A stretch of 64,000 bases of DNA, taken from positions 52,681,646-52,745,645 of the forward strand of contig OY997647.1 in NCBI GenBank assembly GCA_963921795.1, given 5' to 3'. This DNA comes from Nannobrachium achirus (lineage: Eukaryota > Chordata > Actinopteri > Myctophiformes > Myctophidae). The notes beneath the pieces were generated by a model. The model had not been told where the DNA came from. It saw only the letters and a list, made by a program, of their open reading frames with translations, and did not search any database. This document shows, one piece after another, positions 24,677-38,007 of this stretch (within the stretch, counting starts at the first letter, position 1; every line of letters begins with the position of its first letter). The translations under genes and the position numbers were made by a program.

Positions 24677-25084
24677 TATAGAGCATCGCAGCGGAAGTGG
24701 ATTCCTGGGGTCACTTAATATTCCCCATTCATTTTCGCCATAGACTTTTACAAAAATATTTATAACAATTATGTTAAGCCTCGAACCAAGCCATCCAGGC
24801 TGGAGGTGAATCATGACCATATAACCTTTTTTTCTATGAAAAGAACATTTTGAAAATCGCTAAACAAAGGGTAGTTATTAAATGTAGTATATCAAATAAT
24901 GTAATATTAAAATATGTTTTCACATAGGATCAAAGGTTATATGATCATGTTTCACCTCCAGCCTGGATGGCTTGGTTCGAGGCTTAACATAATTGTTATA
25001 AATATTTTTGTAAAAGTCTATGGCGAAAATGAATGGGGAATATTAAGTGACCCCAGGAATGGACTTCCGCTGCGATGCTCTATA
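24677..25084. mobile_element. Foldback MITE with TATAGAGCATCGCAGCGG ends
   Basis: Arms of about 160 bp (24677-24830 and 24930-25084) are almost exact reverse complements, beginning TATAGAGCATCGCAG and ending CTGCGATGCTCTATA. TA at the ends suggests a Tc1/mariner-type TA target. The loop is about 90 bp. Confidence 0.82.
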
Positions 25085-25545
25085 GGACACCTTCTGGTAG
25101 ACTAGTAACCCTGCCTCAGACTAGTAACCCGGCAAAATCTCCCCACAGGCCAAGCAGGGATTTCCTTTTGCCTCAGGGGTGGAAATCTGGTCTCTCGTGT
25201 GGGAGACCAACAGTGGTGCTTTGGTGTTTTCTTTTCAGGGCGGACGGTCATTTATTGACGTCACGTGCACGCGCGCCTTGAGATATGTGCGTGCGCCTAC
25301 AGGTACACATGGAGCAAATAGAAAATACTGCGCAGCAGTAGAGAAATTAAAGTTTGCTTTGAACAAATCTCAAACAGTAGCCTACCTACCACAGTAATGG
25401 AGCCATGTAGCCTATGAGGACACACGCACAATACACATACAGTCACTGCTGGAAACCTACAGTAGGTGTTAAAGTAGCCTATATCCATATGAATAGACTT
25501 GTGAATCTATGGGGGATGCACAAGCCCACCACTCACTGGTAAACC
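25085..25545. other. Spacer, no gene found
   Basis: Mixed unique DNA with no recognised repeat or coding frame. Confidence 0.4.
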
Positions 25546-25687
25546 GCGTGTATCAAAACAGCGTCCAGGTTCTGACAATGGAAGCTTGTGATTGGCTGAA
25601 CCGGAGGTAGGGAGCGCTCCGTTGCATTCGCCTGGACCGTGCGGAGGCGCCGATCGAGAGCTCACTCGTGTATAGGTTATAGGTAAT

Positions 25688-27013
25688 ACCAGTAAGACTC
25701 CCTAATCGGGAGATAAGCGACCGTTGGTCGCTTATCTCCACAAATAGGCCAAAAGTTTGTTTTACCAATTATCAAGACATACGGGCAGTTGACAGTTTGC
25801 CATGGTTACTCATTGAAGTTGAATCTCCATATATGGAGATAACCTACGCATCACACTAAGTCTGACCTCACCAGCCCATATTTGGGCATGAGCAACTTAT
25901 GTCTCCATATATGGAGATATGATGACATCACACAGTCCTCAGCCGATGATGTGGCGTGATGTCATACAATACACAAACGAGCCCTACAGTATAAAGGGGC
26001 AATTCTTGCCAGGAAAGAAGCATTTCTTCGACTCAGACCTTATCGCCAGGGTTGGCTTATAGCAGCTGTCGGTAGGACCATATATGGATTCTGTTAGTGT
26101 GGATCTCCTAACAGGGCATCATCTGGCATACAATCCCTTTTATGCCCATATATGGAGATCCCTAACAGAATCCCTTTCATGCCCATATATGGAGATCCCT
26201 AACAGAATCCCTTTTATGCCCATATATGGAGATCCCTAACAGCATCCCTTTTATGCCCATATATGGAGATCACTAACAGCTAACAGAATCCCTTTTATGC
26301 GCATATATGGGGATCCCTAACAGAATCCCTTTTATGCCCATATATGGAGATCCCTAACAGAATCCCTTTTATGCCCATATATGGAGATCCCTAACAGAAT
26401 CCCTTTTATGCCCATATATGGAGATCCCTAACAGAATCCCTTTTATGCCCATATATGGAGATCCCTAACAGAATCCCTTTTATGCCCATATATGGAGATC
26501 CCTAACAGAATCCCTTGTATGCCCATATATGGAGATCCCTAACAGAATCCCTTTTATGCCCATATATGGAGATCCCTAACAGAATCCCTTTTATGCCCAT
26601 ATATTATGGAGAAATCCCTGCTCTGAGTATCTGACATCAGTGTGATGTCACCTGTTTATGCCCATATATGGAGATCCCTGCTCTGCGTATCTGGTTGCTA
26701 TGGTAAACAGTTGGTTGCTAGGGTAAAAAAAACATGGTTGCTATGGTAAACAGTTGGTTGCTAGGGTAAACAGTTGGTTGCTAGGGTAAAACCATGGTTG
26801 CTAAGGTGGTTGCTAACGTACACTAACAGACCAGCAACAACAGACTGTTGCCACAGCAACGTACACAAAGGTTTGTGTACACATGTGGTGTGATGTCATA
26901 CTGATGCGGAGATATGAGCAGGGCAAAGGTGTGACGTGTGACGTGTGACGGACGGACGGACGGACGGACGGCCGGTGGAGGTTTTCATAGTAAACTGCTC
27001 CCTGACGGTCGCA
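25688..27013 (+). repeat. Family E unit 1
   Basis: Begins with CCAGTAAGACTCCC and a 14 bp-stem hairpin GGAGATAAGCGACC / GGTCGCTTATCTCC, and ends with (GGAC)n, GGCCGGTGGAGG and CTGACGGTCGCAA. Its first 160 bp are almost identical to 27014-27170. Confidence 0.8.
26132..26617 (+). repeat. 37 bp tandem array, about 13 units, one CArG box per unit
   Basis: Unit AATCCCTTTTATGCCC plus ATATATGGAGATCC plus CTAACAG, repeated head to tail with very few changes. Every unit contains CCATATATGG (one CArG-type match) except the last, which is altered. Confidence 0.9.
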
Positions 27014-28331
27014 ACCAGTAAGACTCCCTAATCGGGAGATAAGCGACCGTTGGTCGCTTATCTCCACAAATAGGCCAAAAGTTTGTTTTACCAATTATCA
27101 AGACATACGGGCAGTTGACAGTTTGCCATGGTTACTCATTGAAGTTGAATCTCCATATATGGAGACATAAGTTGCTCATACCATAGCAACCATGTTTTTT
27201 ACAGGGCCTGGGATTGATGACATCAGAAATCTCCATATATGGGCATGAAAGGGATTTTGTTTCTGGAAATATGTCTGTGGGGTGCCACATTTGGAATAAA
27301 ACACTTACATCACACATCTGGATATCCATACAGCCCATCTAGTTTGCCTGTGTCCATTTATGCCCATATATCTGATGACATTGGGACACTGATCTCCATA
27401 TATGGGCATAAAACTTATGTTAATTAGTAAAGCCTGGGGATCTCCATATATGGGCATGAGGGGTACCCTAAAAGGGCATCATCTGGGAATAGCAAATATA
27501 GTTATCCTAGAAAGTGAAAATCTTACATCAAAGGCCATAACTACCTACCTACCACCATACTGCATTCCTCATTAAACTACCTACCAGTAAGATGCCTATA
27601 GGGAGAAAAGCAAAGGGCGAGGTTGCACCATTTCTTGGTCTTCTGGCCAGTGATGTATATCGGACCATTTAACCATATATGGAGACATCTGGTACCCAAA
27701 GATATTCACAGATATGGGCTTAATATTGATGACATAAGGGATCTCCATATATGGGCGTAAAAGGGATTTGGTTCCCCTGGCATCACAGGGATCTCCATAT
27801 ATGGGCATAAAATGGATTTGGTTACCCTGGCAACACGGGGATCTCCATATCTCCATATATGGGCATAAAAGGGATTTGGTTCCCCTGGCATCACAGGGAT
27901 CTCCATATATGGGCATAAAAGGGATTTGGTTCCCCTGACATTACAGTGATGTCAGTGGCTGGTTCTACAGAGGGGATCTCCATTTATGGGCATAAAAGGG
28001 AATGTATGTATGATGATGTCAGATATCATAGACGTCATAGGACTTTCACATAACGAATAACTGAGTAAGCATGTAAACCCGTAAAATCTATATTTGGGCA
28101 TGGCTGATTTATGACCTCATCATGATGACACGAGCAAACACAGCTGAATTGTATAAATGATCAGTGCAGAAACCAACAGAAGTATTTGACCAAGACTCTT
28201 CGATTTAAACATCAACAAAGGTGTGACGTTTGTTGATGGTCACAAAGGTGTGACGGACGGACGGACGGACGGACGGACGGACGGACGGCCGGTGGAGGTT
28301 TTCATAGTAAACTGCTCCCTGACGGTCGCAA
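27014..28331 (+). repeat. Family E unit 2
   Basis: Same start and end as unit 1, but the middle carries the CArG motif mostly in the opposite orientation (GATCTCCATATATGGGCATA, e.g. 27740-27920) with spacing of about 50 bp. This suggests an inversion or independent expansion after the dimer formed. Confidence 0.75.
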
Positions 28332-28730
28332 TAATAGGCTTACATGCGATGTTTCATGACATATAACACAAGAAATAATCATAAACATTTTATATTTATA
28401 AGGTCAAGTATTATACTTAATACTTGGGACCATTATCATAGTTATAATAGGCCTCCATTTTTGCAGTAGTTTAGGCATTTTGGTTTGATAAGGTTGTGGC
28501 CACGACAATTTGTCCTTGTTTGTTATTTGACTATTTTTACTTTAATTATAATTAAAGACACTTCATAGTGAATTAGTGATTATAATTAATAGCCAATGTC
28601 GAGATTGTTGTTATAGCTAGATCAGATTGTGTTTATAATACAACGCCGGCGCGCCTCCGTCATCTCCACAGAAAACAAGTGCTCCCCCCTTGTTCCATTT
28701 TCAGAACCTGGACGCTGTTTTGATTCACGC

Positions 28731-29091
28731 TGGTAAACCTGGTAAACTTGTTATGCAAATAGCCATTTGATTATATAGGCTATGACGTATCGCAGTCGTC
28801 ACTCGTATAGCCTATAACTCTATGGTTCTAGCATGCACTGTTCCGTGCCGTTCCTGCGGCGTCCGGTCACGTCCGGCCTCGAAAGCACTACTGGAGAACA
28901 ACGGTCGAATCATAAAAGACATAAAAGTTACAGATGGACTACAACAAACAAAAAAACGTCAGTGAAGTCACAGGAGGAAACAAGCGGTGTAATCTAATTC
29001 CGCGCGTAGTGTTGTTAAGCATCCGCCAGCTGTGAAGAGGATACTGTTCAGCCTATGATCACTAATGAAGATAAACCAGCTCAGGGGTGTC
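28731..29091. other. Unique DNA, no gene found
   Basis: CpG-containing unique sequence. Nothing was recognised. Confidence 0.4.
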
Positions 29092-30119
29092 GCACCAAAT
29101 CCTGTGCCCTGAGCTGGGTACAAGGATCCACACACATTTTGTGCTTTAACTATTGAAAGATAGCAGATATACAAGCTCACAGCGCGGCACCGAGTGCCGC
29201 GCTGCGAGCTTGTAGATCTGCTATCTTTGAATATTTCAAATCCTTCTAAGGTTTTTTGAAAAACCCATGTTTCTACGTCAGTGGTGCTCAAACTTTTTCA
29301 TGTGAAAGACCCCCAAAATTATATGTACGTATTTGGCCACGGACCCCCATCTCAAAATATTTAGCTCCAGAGACGCCCCAGAAGCACAATTTGAGTTACA
29401 AATGTTCGCTTAAACAAATACATATATTCAAAGATTTGCACACATTTTCACGACTTTTCAAAAATAGCAGATCTACAAGCTCGCAGTGCCGCGCTGTGAG
29501 CTTGTATATCTGCTATTTTTCAACAGTTAAAGCTATACTGTGTAAGTTGCTCAACTAGTGGTCAGAGCTGTATAGCAAACCGCGGTCTTGTCCGCGTCTT
29601 TCGGCCGTTTTTCGCCGCGGACCGGGCCTCTCGCCACCGCGTCTGCCTCCACCTCGCCGAGATCTATCTTTAGAGGGGTCCCTGGTTCCTGTGCGTTCAG
29701 GCATTCTGGAGAAACACACTCCTTCACCCGAGTATGTTGTTGTTATGTTGAGGCAAGCTACTTCCTGAGAAGTCAGCAAGATGCGCCTGTGATTGGCCGG
29801 TAGTGTACCATGTGTTTATGATCGCCGATATGATTGGCCAACGTATACACATGATGCAGATGACGTCATTTTGCCGCGAAATTCTCCCCCCCTCGCGGCT
29901 CATAGAAAACATATAAAGAGAAGGCTTTAGAAGCTGAAATTAACGGAGTGGGGGTTCTAAAACTTTAGCGATTTAACAGTTAGGACAATTTTAAGATTTG
30001 TTTTATAAAAAAAGTTACATGGTATAACTTTAAAGCATAAAAAAGGCCCCTCCACCTTGGGGCCCTGGTAACTCAGTCCCACTTTCCCTCCCCTTAATGT
30101 GACACCCTGAACCTGCTCT
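29092..30119 (-). mobile_element. Family A two-hairpin MITE with hAT-type ends (copy 4), interrupted
   Basis: Ends CAGGGGTGTCGC and GTGACACCCTG, target duplication AACCAGCT / AACCTGCT (7/8). Hairpins at 29155-29230 and 29460-29520. The outer right part is split by an insertion at a TTAA site (29532-30024). Confidence 0.82.
29532..30024. mobile_element. Small TTAA-site element nested in family A copy 4
   Basis: Bounded by TTAA on both sides with imperfect inverted ends (AGCTATACTGTGTAA / TTACATGGTATAACTT). GC-rich interior, no coding frame of interest. Confidence 0.55.
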
Positions 30120-30554
30120 CTGTGAGAGCGCTCTCTCTCTCTCTCTCTGTTCCGCCGCGTTAGGAACTATCCGAGTTCAAGAGTTTCTTACGAACTCAGC
30201 CCAGCCTTTTGACCCGACGTGATGCAGATTATGTGCTGGTCTACTAGGGTTCCACGCCACGCTGTGAGTGGGGCTGTGCAGCACAAAACACAAAGCCGGC
30301 CAGTGTGATGATGGGTAACAGAGCGTAATCAGTGTGTATGAAAAAGATACAGACGTGCTGTGGGCCCGTCATGTGACTGCTAGCTTGGCTGCAAAACTGT
30401 GAGTGACCTCCCCACCCCGGCCCATAACATTAGCAGGCGGGACCCCCCCACCCCCCCCCCCCCCCCCCCCGCCCTGCGCGCCTCCGGGCTATACACGCGC
30501 ACACACATAGGCGCGAGCGCTCACACACTTACAGTACAAGCATAGTAGCATCTT
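30120..30554. other. Spacer with CT and C tracts
   Basis: (CT)n at 30130-30148 and a run of C at 30447-30471. No gene was recognised. Confidence 0.55.
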
Positions 30555-30740
30555 GTTGGGCGGAAACCTCGTATCTCCAAGTTTCAAATGGTTCTTTCGC
30601 AAAGTAAAGCCCTGCTTCGTCAGACAAGGCCGTCGCACAAAAGTAGTGAAAAGTGTTTTCACTAGTTTAAATCATTTTCAAATGATAAAGGCAAAACGAA
30701 CCGTTTTGGACGTACAAGGTTTCCACCCGACAACGACGAT
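30555..30740 (-). mobile_element. Family C element, copy 3, lacking the hairpin
   Basis: Both ends and flanks match family C, but where other copies have the palindrome it reads GTAGTGAAAAGTGTTTTCAC, i.e. the bare flanks with 3 bases between. It is either an unfilled version or a copy whose palindrome was lost. Confidence 0.75.
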
Positions 30741-30769
30741 GTGTATTGGCACGCAAACATGCAAATACA

Positions 30770-31800
<1,031 letters not shown>

Positions 31801-31809
31801 GGCCCCTCT

Positions 31810-32851
31810 GGCATGGAAGTCCAAATAAAGAAACTCTTCTCTCTGCCCATTCTGATTATTTTAATCCAATTTCCAACTATTCATATACATTCCCCCCGAC
31901 ATGATGCCGCGATTTACGGCGAAAGTGAAATATGTTCCTGGCTTCCATCAACCCATTTGAAGGTTGTTGAGACGTTGATTGGTTGCCGGGGATGTGTGTG
32001 TAATATGATCTTTTTCCTTTATTAAAGATGGAAAATTGCAGATCGCTACGATAGCAGCTTAGTGGGCGTAAATAAATCAGAGATACTCAGGGAGGAGCCA
32101 CTTACAACCCTCCCCCCCCTTCTAATCTAGCCTTCCTCGTTAACACGGGCGTAAATATGCAAATGAGCCGAGACAGCGGCGGAATATACAAGCCTATTAC
32201 ACAATTAACATGACTGCTTGATTAAGTAATATAAGGGGATTTTTATCATATCGCACCGCGCTTGCAGGCACACACACGCAGATGTGGATGTGCGAGCGCG
32301 AGTGCGTTCGCGCATGTACGCACACGCACGTACACATACAAATCAAAACTAATTTGCAAGACGTGCGATTGTTTGTCACACTTGAAGTTTCCCCGTTTCT
32401 CAGTCTTGCGTTCCATTATTATCGACATAACAAAACACACATTTGCGCTGCCCTTGAGACATTCACGCAAACCAACGGTTCGTAGAGCAACAACCTACGA
32501 CCGGCGACCTAGCGTAACCTTCAGCTCGGGCGCCAAGCGCCCGAACACCGGCCAGGTGTCACATCCATCCAAGGAGCAGATGAATGACGCGACGATGGCT
32601 GCTCGTACAGATTAACAACGCGGGCCGTATAACGTTAGATCCAATCCCATTCTGCAGCTGATTACCTAAGAGCCAGATAGCATCTAAATCTGCTCCTTAA
32701 TTGCCGTGGAGATGATGATCAAGCGAGACGGAGCGAGAGTGACAGAGAGGGGTGTTGCCGTTTGACGTGATTACCACGCCGAGGCCCTCGGGGACCCATA
32801 TCTTCATTTAGATTAAAACCCATGGACAGAAAACGGCGGTGCGGCCCATCT
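31810..32851. other. Unique DNA, candidate conserved non-coding segment
   Basis: Almost a kilobase free of recognised repeats. It holds a perfect octamer ATGCAAAT near 32157, several TTAATTG/ATTAA cores and balanced composition. No credible open frame was found. It is the kind of sequence that flanks developmental genes, but conservation cannot be tested here. Confidence 0.35.
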
Positions 32852-33267
32852 TTAACTGAGTTAGATCGGGTACGCATTGTTACGTATCATTTTATACTTT
32901 AGCTATTAAAATATAGCAGATTGTAGATCTGCTATTTTTGAAAAATCTTGAAAATTTGACCCGAAGTGTCTTCTGAATCCTTCTAAGATTTTTTGAAAAA
33001 GATTTGTTTCTATAGGTGGTGCTCAAACCTTTTCATGTCAAAATGATATGTATTTGGCCATGGACCCCCATCTCAAAATATTGTATCAGGGACCCCCCCG
33101 GAAGCAAATATTTGAGTTACAAATGTTCCCTTTAAAATATATATATATTCAAAGATTTGCCCAAATCTTCATGATTTTTCAAAAATAGCAGATCTACAAG
33201 CGAGCTTGTATATCTGCTATTTTTCAATAGTTAAAGCATTCAATAATTCTAGGCCTCAATGGCTTAA
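32852..33267. mobile_element. Family A MITE with TTAA and two different ends (copy 5)
   Basis: TTAA at both ends. The left end has the GATCGGGTACGCATTGTTACG type, the right end the CTAGGCCTCAATGG type, which are not inverted copies of each other. Hairpins are reduced: 32910-32940 and 33180-33230. Confidence 0.65.
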
Positions 33268-33687
33268 TGTAGCAGTATATCAAAACCTCCACGTAGAAGA
33301 AGAAGAGAAAAAACATGGAGGTTCCACAAACCCAAGGATGAAGAACGCGCTTAACGTGAGAACAAAGACTTCTGGAGTGGAACTACGTACGCCGTCGTTG
33401 GGGGAGAGAGACGTACGTGGAACGAGAAGAAGAAGAAGAAAGGGAGGGAAAACGTGTTCGGCGACAAAACGGGTACGCCAAGGAACACGGCGGTAGAAAG
33501 AGAGAGAGAAAGAAAAAGTCACATCAGGCTGTGATTCCTAGAGGACGACATGCAAAGCGTCATGGATGGAACAAATGATTCGTTGGATCAAACGCTGTAC
33601 TGAAATCACAACATGCATGGATGGATGTACATGGATGTGTTCTTTACATGCTGCTGATTAGGCTGCAAGTCGGCAGCCACAAAGCAG

Positions 33688-33733
<46 letters not shown>
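33268..33733. other. Spacer ending in (TG)n
   Basis: AGA-rich stretch near 33295-33520 with only low-complexity open frames, then (TG)n at 33690-33733. No gene was recognised. Confidence 0.5.
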
Positions 33734-33736
<3 letters not shown>

Positions 33737-34298
33737 GGACGTCACAAGGGGGGAGTTACGAGGGCCCAAGATGGAGGGGCCTTAATTTTTTTTATGCTTT
33801 AGCTATTGATAAATAAGAGATATGCGAGCTTGTAGATGTGCTATTTTTGAAAAGTCGTGAAAATGTGTGCAAATCTTTGAGTAAATGTATTTTTTAAGCG
33901 AACATTGCTTCTGGGGGGTCCCTGGAACTAAATATTTTGAGATGGGGGCCCGTGGCGAAATACATATCATCTTGGTGGTCCTTCACATGAAAAGGTTTGA
34001 GCACCGCTGACGTAGAAACATAGCTTTTTCAAAAAACCTGAGAAGGATTTGAAATATTCAAAGACTTGCACACATTTTCATGATTTATCAAAAATAGCAG
34101 ATCTACAAGCTCCCAGCGCCGTACTCGGTGCCGCGCTGTGAGCTTGTATATCTGCTATTTTTCAATAGTTAAAGCGCAAAATAATGCGTAACAATGCGTT
34201 CCCAGTCCAATTGGGTTAACCCCCTATGAAGAACATTCATGCAGGCCCGCAGTGAATCCTTGTACCCATAGGGCCCAGAATTGGGCGCGACACCCCTG
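33734..34298 (+). mobile_element. Family A two-hairpin MITE with hAT-type ends (copy 6)
   Basis: Ends CAGGGACGTCAC and GCGCGACACCCCTG, flanks TGTGTGTG / TTTGTGTG (7/8). Hairpins at 33810-33850 (shortened) and 34090-34170. It sits at the end of a (TG)n tract. Confidence 0.8.
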
Positions 34299-34749
34299 TT
34301 TGTGTGCGTGTGTGCGCGCGTGCGTGTGCATGCGTGCACCCACCAAAGAGGAAACGTGCAGATAATAAGAACATCATGATGTGAACTGAACTGTGCAGTA
34401 CGTGCGTGTTATCAAGAACAGGATACATACTCCTGTGTGGTACATGGGAGGAGTTAGCATACAGAGGAGGAAGTCGCGCGCATTTATCAATTAGTGACAG
34501 ACAGACAAAAGCGGAAACTGGCCTGGAGATTGGAGTTGGCCTACATAAGTGTGTGTGTTTGCGCGCGTACGCTGCGTTAAAGGCGTAGCCAGGGGTGTAG
34601 TGCTACTTGTAGAAGTACGAGAGTGCATCTAAACTGCTTTTTTTCTCAACACCAATAGCTATATTTTCGTCCATCCCTTTATCCCTAAACTTCTTTACCT
34701 TTTTTTACTATTTTGAAAAACATTTGTTGTTACTAGAAGCTCGGCCGCC
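34299..34749. other. Spacer, no gene found
   Basis: TG/CG-mixed start, then unique AT-rich DNA. Confidence 0.4.
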
Positions 34750-35315
34750 TAGGGGTGTAACGATATAGTAACTGTATCGAAATATCGTTTTTAACTTAAA
34801 AAATCGAAGTAGATCGAAATGAAAACAGCTAAAATCGAATCGTATCGTTTTATTTTGTATCGTATCGAATCGGCAGTGCAAAGAATCGATTGTATCGAAA
34901 CTACCTACTTGTGCATTGTATTTAGCATTTTTAAGAAGAAAAAATAAAAAGGAGGGGTTTCATTACTTTTCCTTTCCATATAGCTACACTGGTCTATCGA
35001 TAAATGTGTGTAATCTCTGGGTTCATGTCAAGGTGCAGGTTTGTCAATATACAATGTCCATGTATTTGGCAGATAATCGCTGTGTTTACTTATTTATATC
35101 CATAATAATACATGTTTCCCTTAAAAACCTGCACTATCCACACCTTTCACACAGATTTAATGTCTTTGCTAAATAGTTACTATATCGATTTTAAATCATT
35201 AAATCGAATCGTATCGTATCACCATGAATTAACCAATATCGTCCATGTATCGTATCGTTAACCATGTATCGTGATGTGTATCGAATCGCTATTAAAATGT
35301 ATCGTTACACCCCTA
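34750..35315 (+). mobile_element. hAT MITE with TAGGGGTGTAACGATA ends
   Basis: Inverted ends TAGGGGTGTAACGATA and TATCGTTACACCCCTA with a perfect 8 bp target duplication CGGCCGCC (34742-34749, 35316-35323). TATCG motifs crowd both subterminal regions, as expected for transposase-binding repeats. No coding capacity and no hairpin module. Confidence 0.9.
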
Positions 35316-36577
35316 CGGCCGCCCCTTCTAGTCGGCACCCTGGCCAACTCGGGAACGATGTAAATAGGGAATGAATACCCCACCCTTTAACGCAAACCCC
35401 ATTTATCTGTTTGCCTGTGTCCATTTATGCCCATATATAGAGATATATTTCTGTCTGCGTCCATGTTATGCCCATATATGGATATCTCTGTATCTGTCTG
35501 TCTTCATCTTGATCAGTATACGCAGCCTGCTTGCTTTTCCACCCGTGGGGAATGATGCCCCTCCGGTTGTTAGGCAATACCCATCATACCCGTTGTTAGG
35601 TTATGTCATACTGATGACATTCAATACGTAACCATGGCATTTTTTGTTGACTCATGTAGCGTACGTGATGTCAGAGTCTTTTATGAAGTGATGTCACAAT
35701 GAGTCAGCGCTTGCGCCGATTTCCTCCGGAACAGCCTGATGTCAACAATCAGCTCCGCATAAGGAGATTGCGAACGTTTCGCGCCGGTTTCGGAAAACCA
35801 CGAGTCGGGTCGGGTCGAGGCCCGGCACTGCACTCCGCGCGCCGGCGGGGAACGCGCGTGCTGAATCTGAAGCCGGTGGGACGAACGGTTCTCGAGATAC
35901 GCGGATTACAGACAGACAGACACGCAGACACGCACGCAGAGACTTCTCGCATTTATAGATAGATGTATAGGGTATGAAGCTTTTTGGAACAACATTTCAG
36001 CATTTCTTTTTTCTCATGCCGTGGCTTTGTATGCTAATTTCAATAGCATACAAATGAAAGAACACAAGAATATGGATGGTGGGGTTCAAGTTGTTAATCA
36101 ATTGACCGAATCCTATTTTAGAAGCCCACTGCACCCCTGGGCCTACTGGTACACAGTAGGTTGCGTTGACTGAAGACCACCCATCCATTTGAGTCAAACC
36201 AATAACCCGGGACTTCTTTTAACGAGTAAAACAATACGGGAGGCGATCCGACCACAAGTTATTCGAAGCGGGCTGCAGGACACCGAATTGGACACTAGAC
36301 CATCTTTATTGTAGTTCGGACGTCGATACCCTCTTTCCATCGGGAAAGACATAAAACTCGCAGATAGTATAGCTTTAAGGCACAGGAAACGTGGGTGTGT
36401 GTGTCTTATCGGAGATGAACAGCTTTCTACAGAGCGAGACAGAAGATTGAGACAGAGCGATACGTTCGAGACCTACCTTCACTCGACCCCCCACCACCCC
36501 CTATACTCTCCTTCCTTTTCTCTTGGGCTCTCGCTACCTCTTTCTCTGTTGCCCCCCCGTCTCAGTCCTGTGTGCGG

Positions 36578-36638
<61 letters not shown>
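35316..36638. other. Spacer with a family E fragment and (TG)n
   Basis: 35390-35510 repeats family E phrases (TTATGCCCATATATGGATAT, one CArG box). 35900-35965 has ACAGACAGACAGACACG followed by CTCGCATTTATAGATAGAT, resembling the ends of non-autonomous fish Helitron relatives. A small inverted pair TTTGTATGCTA / TAGCATACAAA lies near 36027-36055. (TG)n at 36586-36634. No gene. Confidence 0.5.
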
Positions 36639-37155
36639 CAGGGGTGTCGTACCAAATTCTGGGCCCCGGGTACAAGGATTCACTCACATTTTGTGCTTTA
36701 ACTATTGAAAAATAGCAGATATACAAGCTCACAGCGCGGCACCGAGTGCCGCGCTGCGAGCTTGTAGATCTGCAATTTTTTTTAAATCGTGAAAGTTCTT
36801 TGAATAAGACTTTGAATATTTCAAATCCTTCTTAAGGTTTTTTGAAAACATGACATGTTTCTATGTCAGTGGTGCTCAAACCTTTTTCATGTGAAGGACC
36901 CCCAAAATTATATGTATTTGGCCACGGACCCCCATCTCAAAATATTTCATTCCAGGGACCCCCCCAGAAGCAAAATTTTAGTTACAAACGTTCGCTTAAA
37001 AAGTACATATATTCAAAGACTTGCACACATTCTTTTCACAACTTTTCTGTGAGCTCGTAGATCTGCTATTTCTTCAATAGCTAAAGACAGGCACCTCCAC
37101 CTTTGGGCCCTAGTAACTCAGTCCCACTTCCCTCCCCCCCCTTGTGACGCCCCTG
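36639..37155 (-). mobile_element. Family A two-hairpin MITE with hAT-type ends (copy 7)
   Basis: Ends CAGGGGTGTCGTA and GTGACGCCCCTG, perfect 8 bp duplication TGTGTATG (36631-36638, 37156-37163). Hairpins at 36708-36790 and 37050-37080 (right one reduced). Inserted in a (TG)n tract. Confidence 0.9.
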
Positions 37156-37415
37156 TGTGTATGTGTTGGAAGGGGGGGGGGGGCCTAGGTGTTTCAGAGG
37201 GTGTCAGGCAATCAATATCGTGATGAGGGCTGTTGTTCAGGGCCCCTGATATACTGCATGCACACCAACACAAGAGTAATGACTGCTATCCACAGACAGT
37301 GGAGCGCTCATGAATTATACTTTATTGGCTGCACTTTGTCAGATATATGACTCTCCTGCCTGACCGTATGTATGCCGGGGGTTGACAACATGCGATACAT
37401 TGGCGGGCGCGCGCA

Positions 37416-37485
<70 letters not shown>
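37156..37485. other. Spacer ending in (CA)n
   Basis: Unique DNA, then (CA)n at 37421-37485. No gene. Confidence 0.6.
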
Positions 37486-37489
<4 letters not shown>

Positions 37490-38007
37490 GGCGTCACAAG
37501 GGTAGGAAAGTGGGACTGAGTTACCAGGGCCCAAGGTGGAGGGGCCCTATAGTAACTTTAGCTATTGAAAAATAGCAGAGCTCACAGCGCGGCACCGAGT
37601 GCCGCGCTGCGAGCTTGAAGATCTGCTATTTTTGAAAAGTCGTGAAAATGTGCGCAAATCTTTGAATATGTATTTTTTTAAGCGAACATTTGTAACTCAA
37701 ATTTTGCTTCCGGGGAGGCGTCCCTGGAACTAAATATTTTGAGATGGGGGGGTCTAGCTGTGGCCAAATACATATCATCTTGGGGGTCCTTCACATGAAA
37801 ACGTTTGAGCACCACTGACATAGAAACATAAGTTTCTTGCACACATTTTCACGATTTTTCAAAAATAGCAGATCTACAAGCTCGCAGCGCGGCACTCGGT
37901 GCCGCGCTGTGAGCTTGTATATCTGCTATTTTTCAATAGTTAACATTCATGGGGGGCCCGCAGTGAATCCTTGTACCCGGGGCCCAGAATTTGGTGTGAC
38001 GCCCCTG
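37486..38007 (+). mobile_element. Family A two-hairpin MITE with hAT-type ends (copy 8)
   Basis: Ends CAGGGGCGTCAC and GTGACGCCCCTG, duplication CACACACA. Hairpins at 37568-37635 and 37860-37935, both close to the full palindrome. Inserted inside (CA)n. Confidence 0.88.

Larger units (their letters stand above)
25546..28730. mobile_element. Family E composite: CArG-box-rich dimer inside inverted ends
   Basis: Inverted ends of about 37 bp (25546-25582 against 28692-28730) share ATCAAAACAGCGTCCAGG. Inside are two tandem units that start alike (25688 and 27014) and end alike (27013 and 28331). CCATATATGG, a CC(A/T)6GG box, occurs about 26 times. No protein is encoded; the apparent frames translate the satellite. 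It is either a non-autonomous transposon with an expanded interior or a satellite domain caught between inverted flanks. Confidence 0.6.

Noticed and set aside
26132-26617. Regular 37 bp repeats considered as a CRISPR array
   Set aside because: Units are contiguous with no unique spacers, and the genome is eukaryotic.
27596-27916. Minus-strand frame with repeated PYMEI / FYAHIWR phrases, a possible repeat protein
   Set aside because: It is the CArG-box satellite read as protein; the period follows the DNA repeat and all frames behave alike.
25688-28331. Family E direct repeats as LTRs of a retroelement
   Set aside because: The shared starts and ends belong to head-to-tail units; there is no TG...CA boundary, primer site, polypurine tract or coding region between them.
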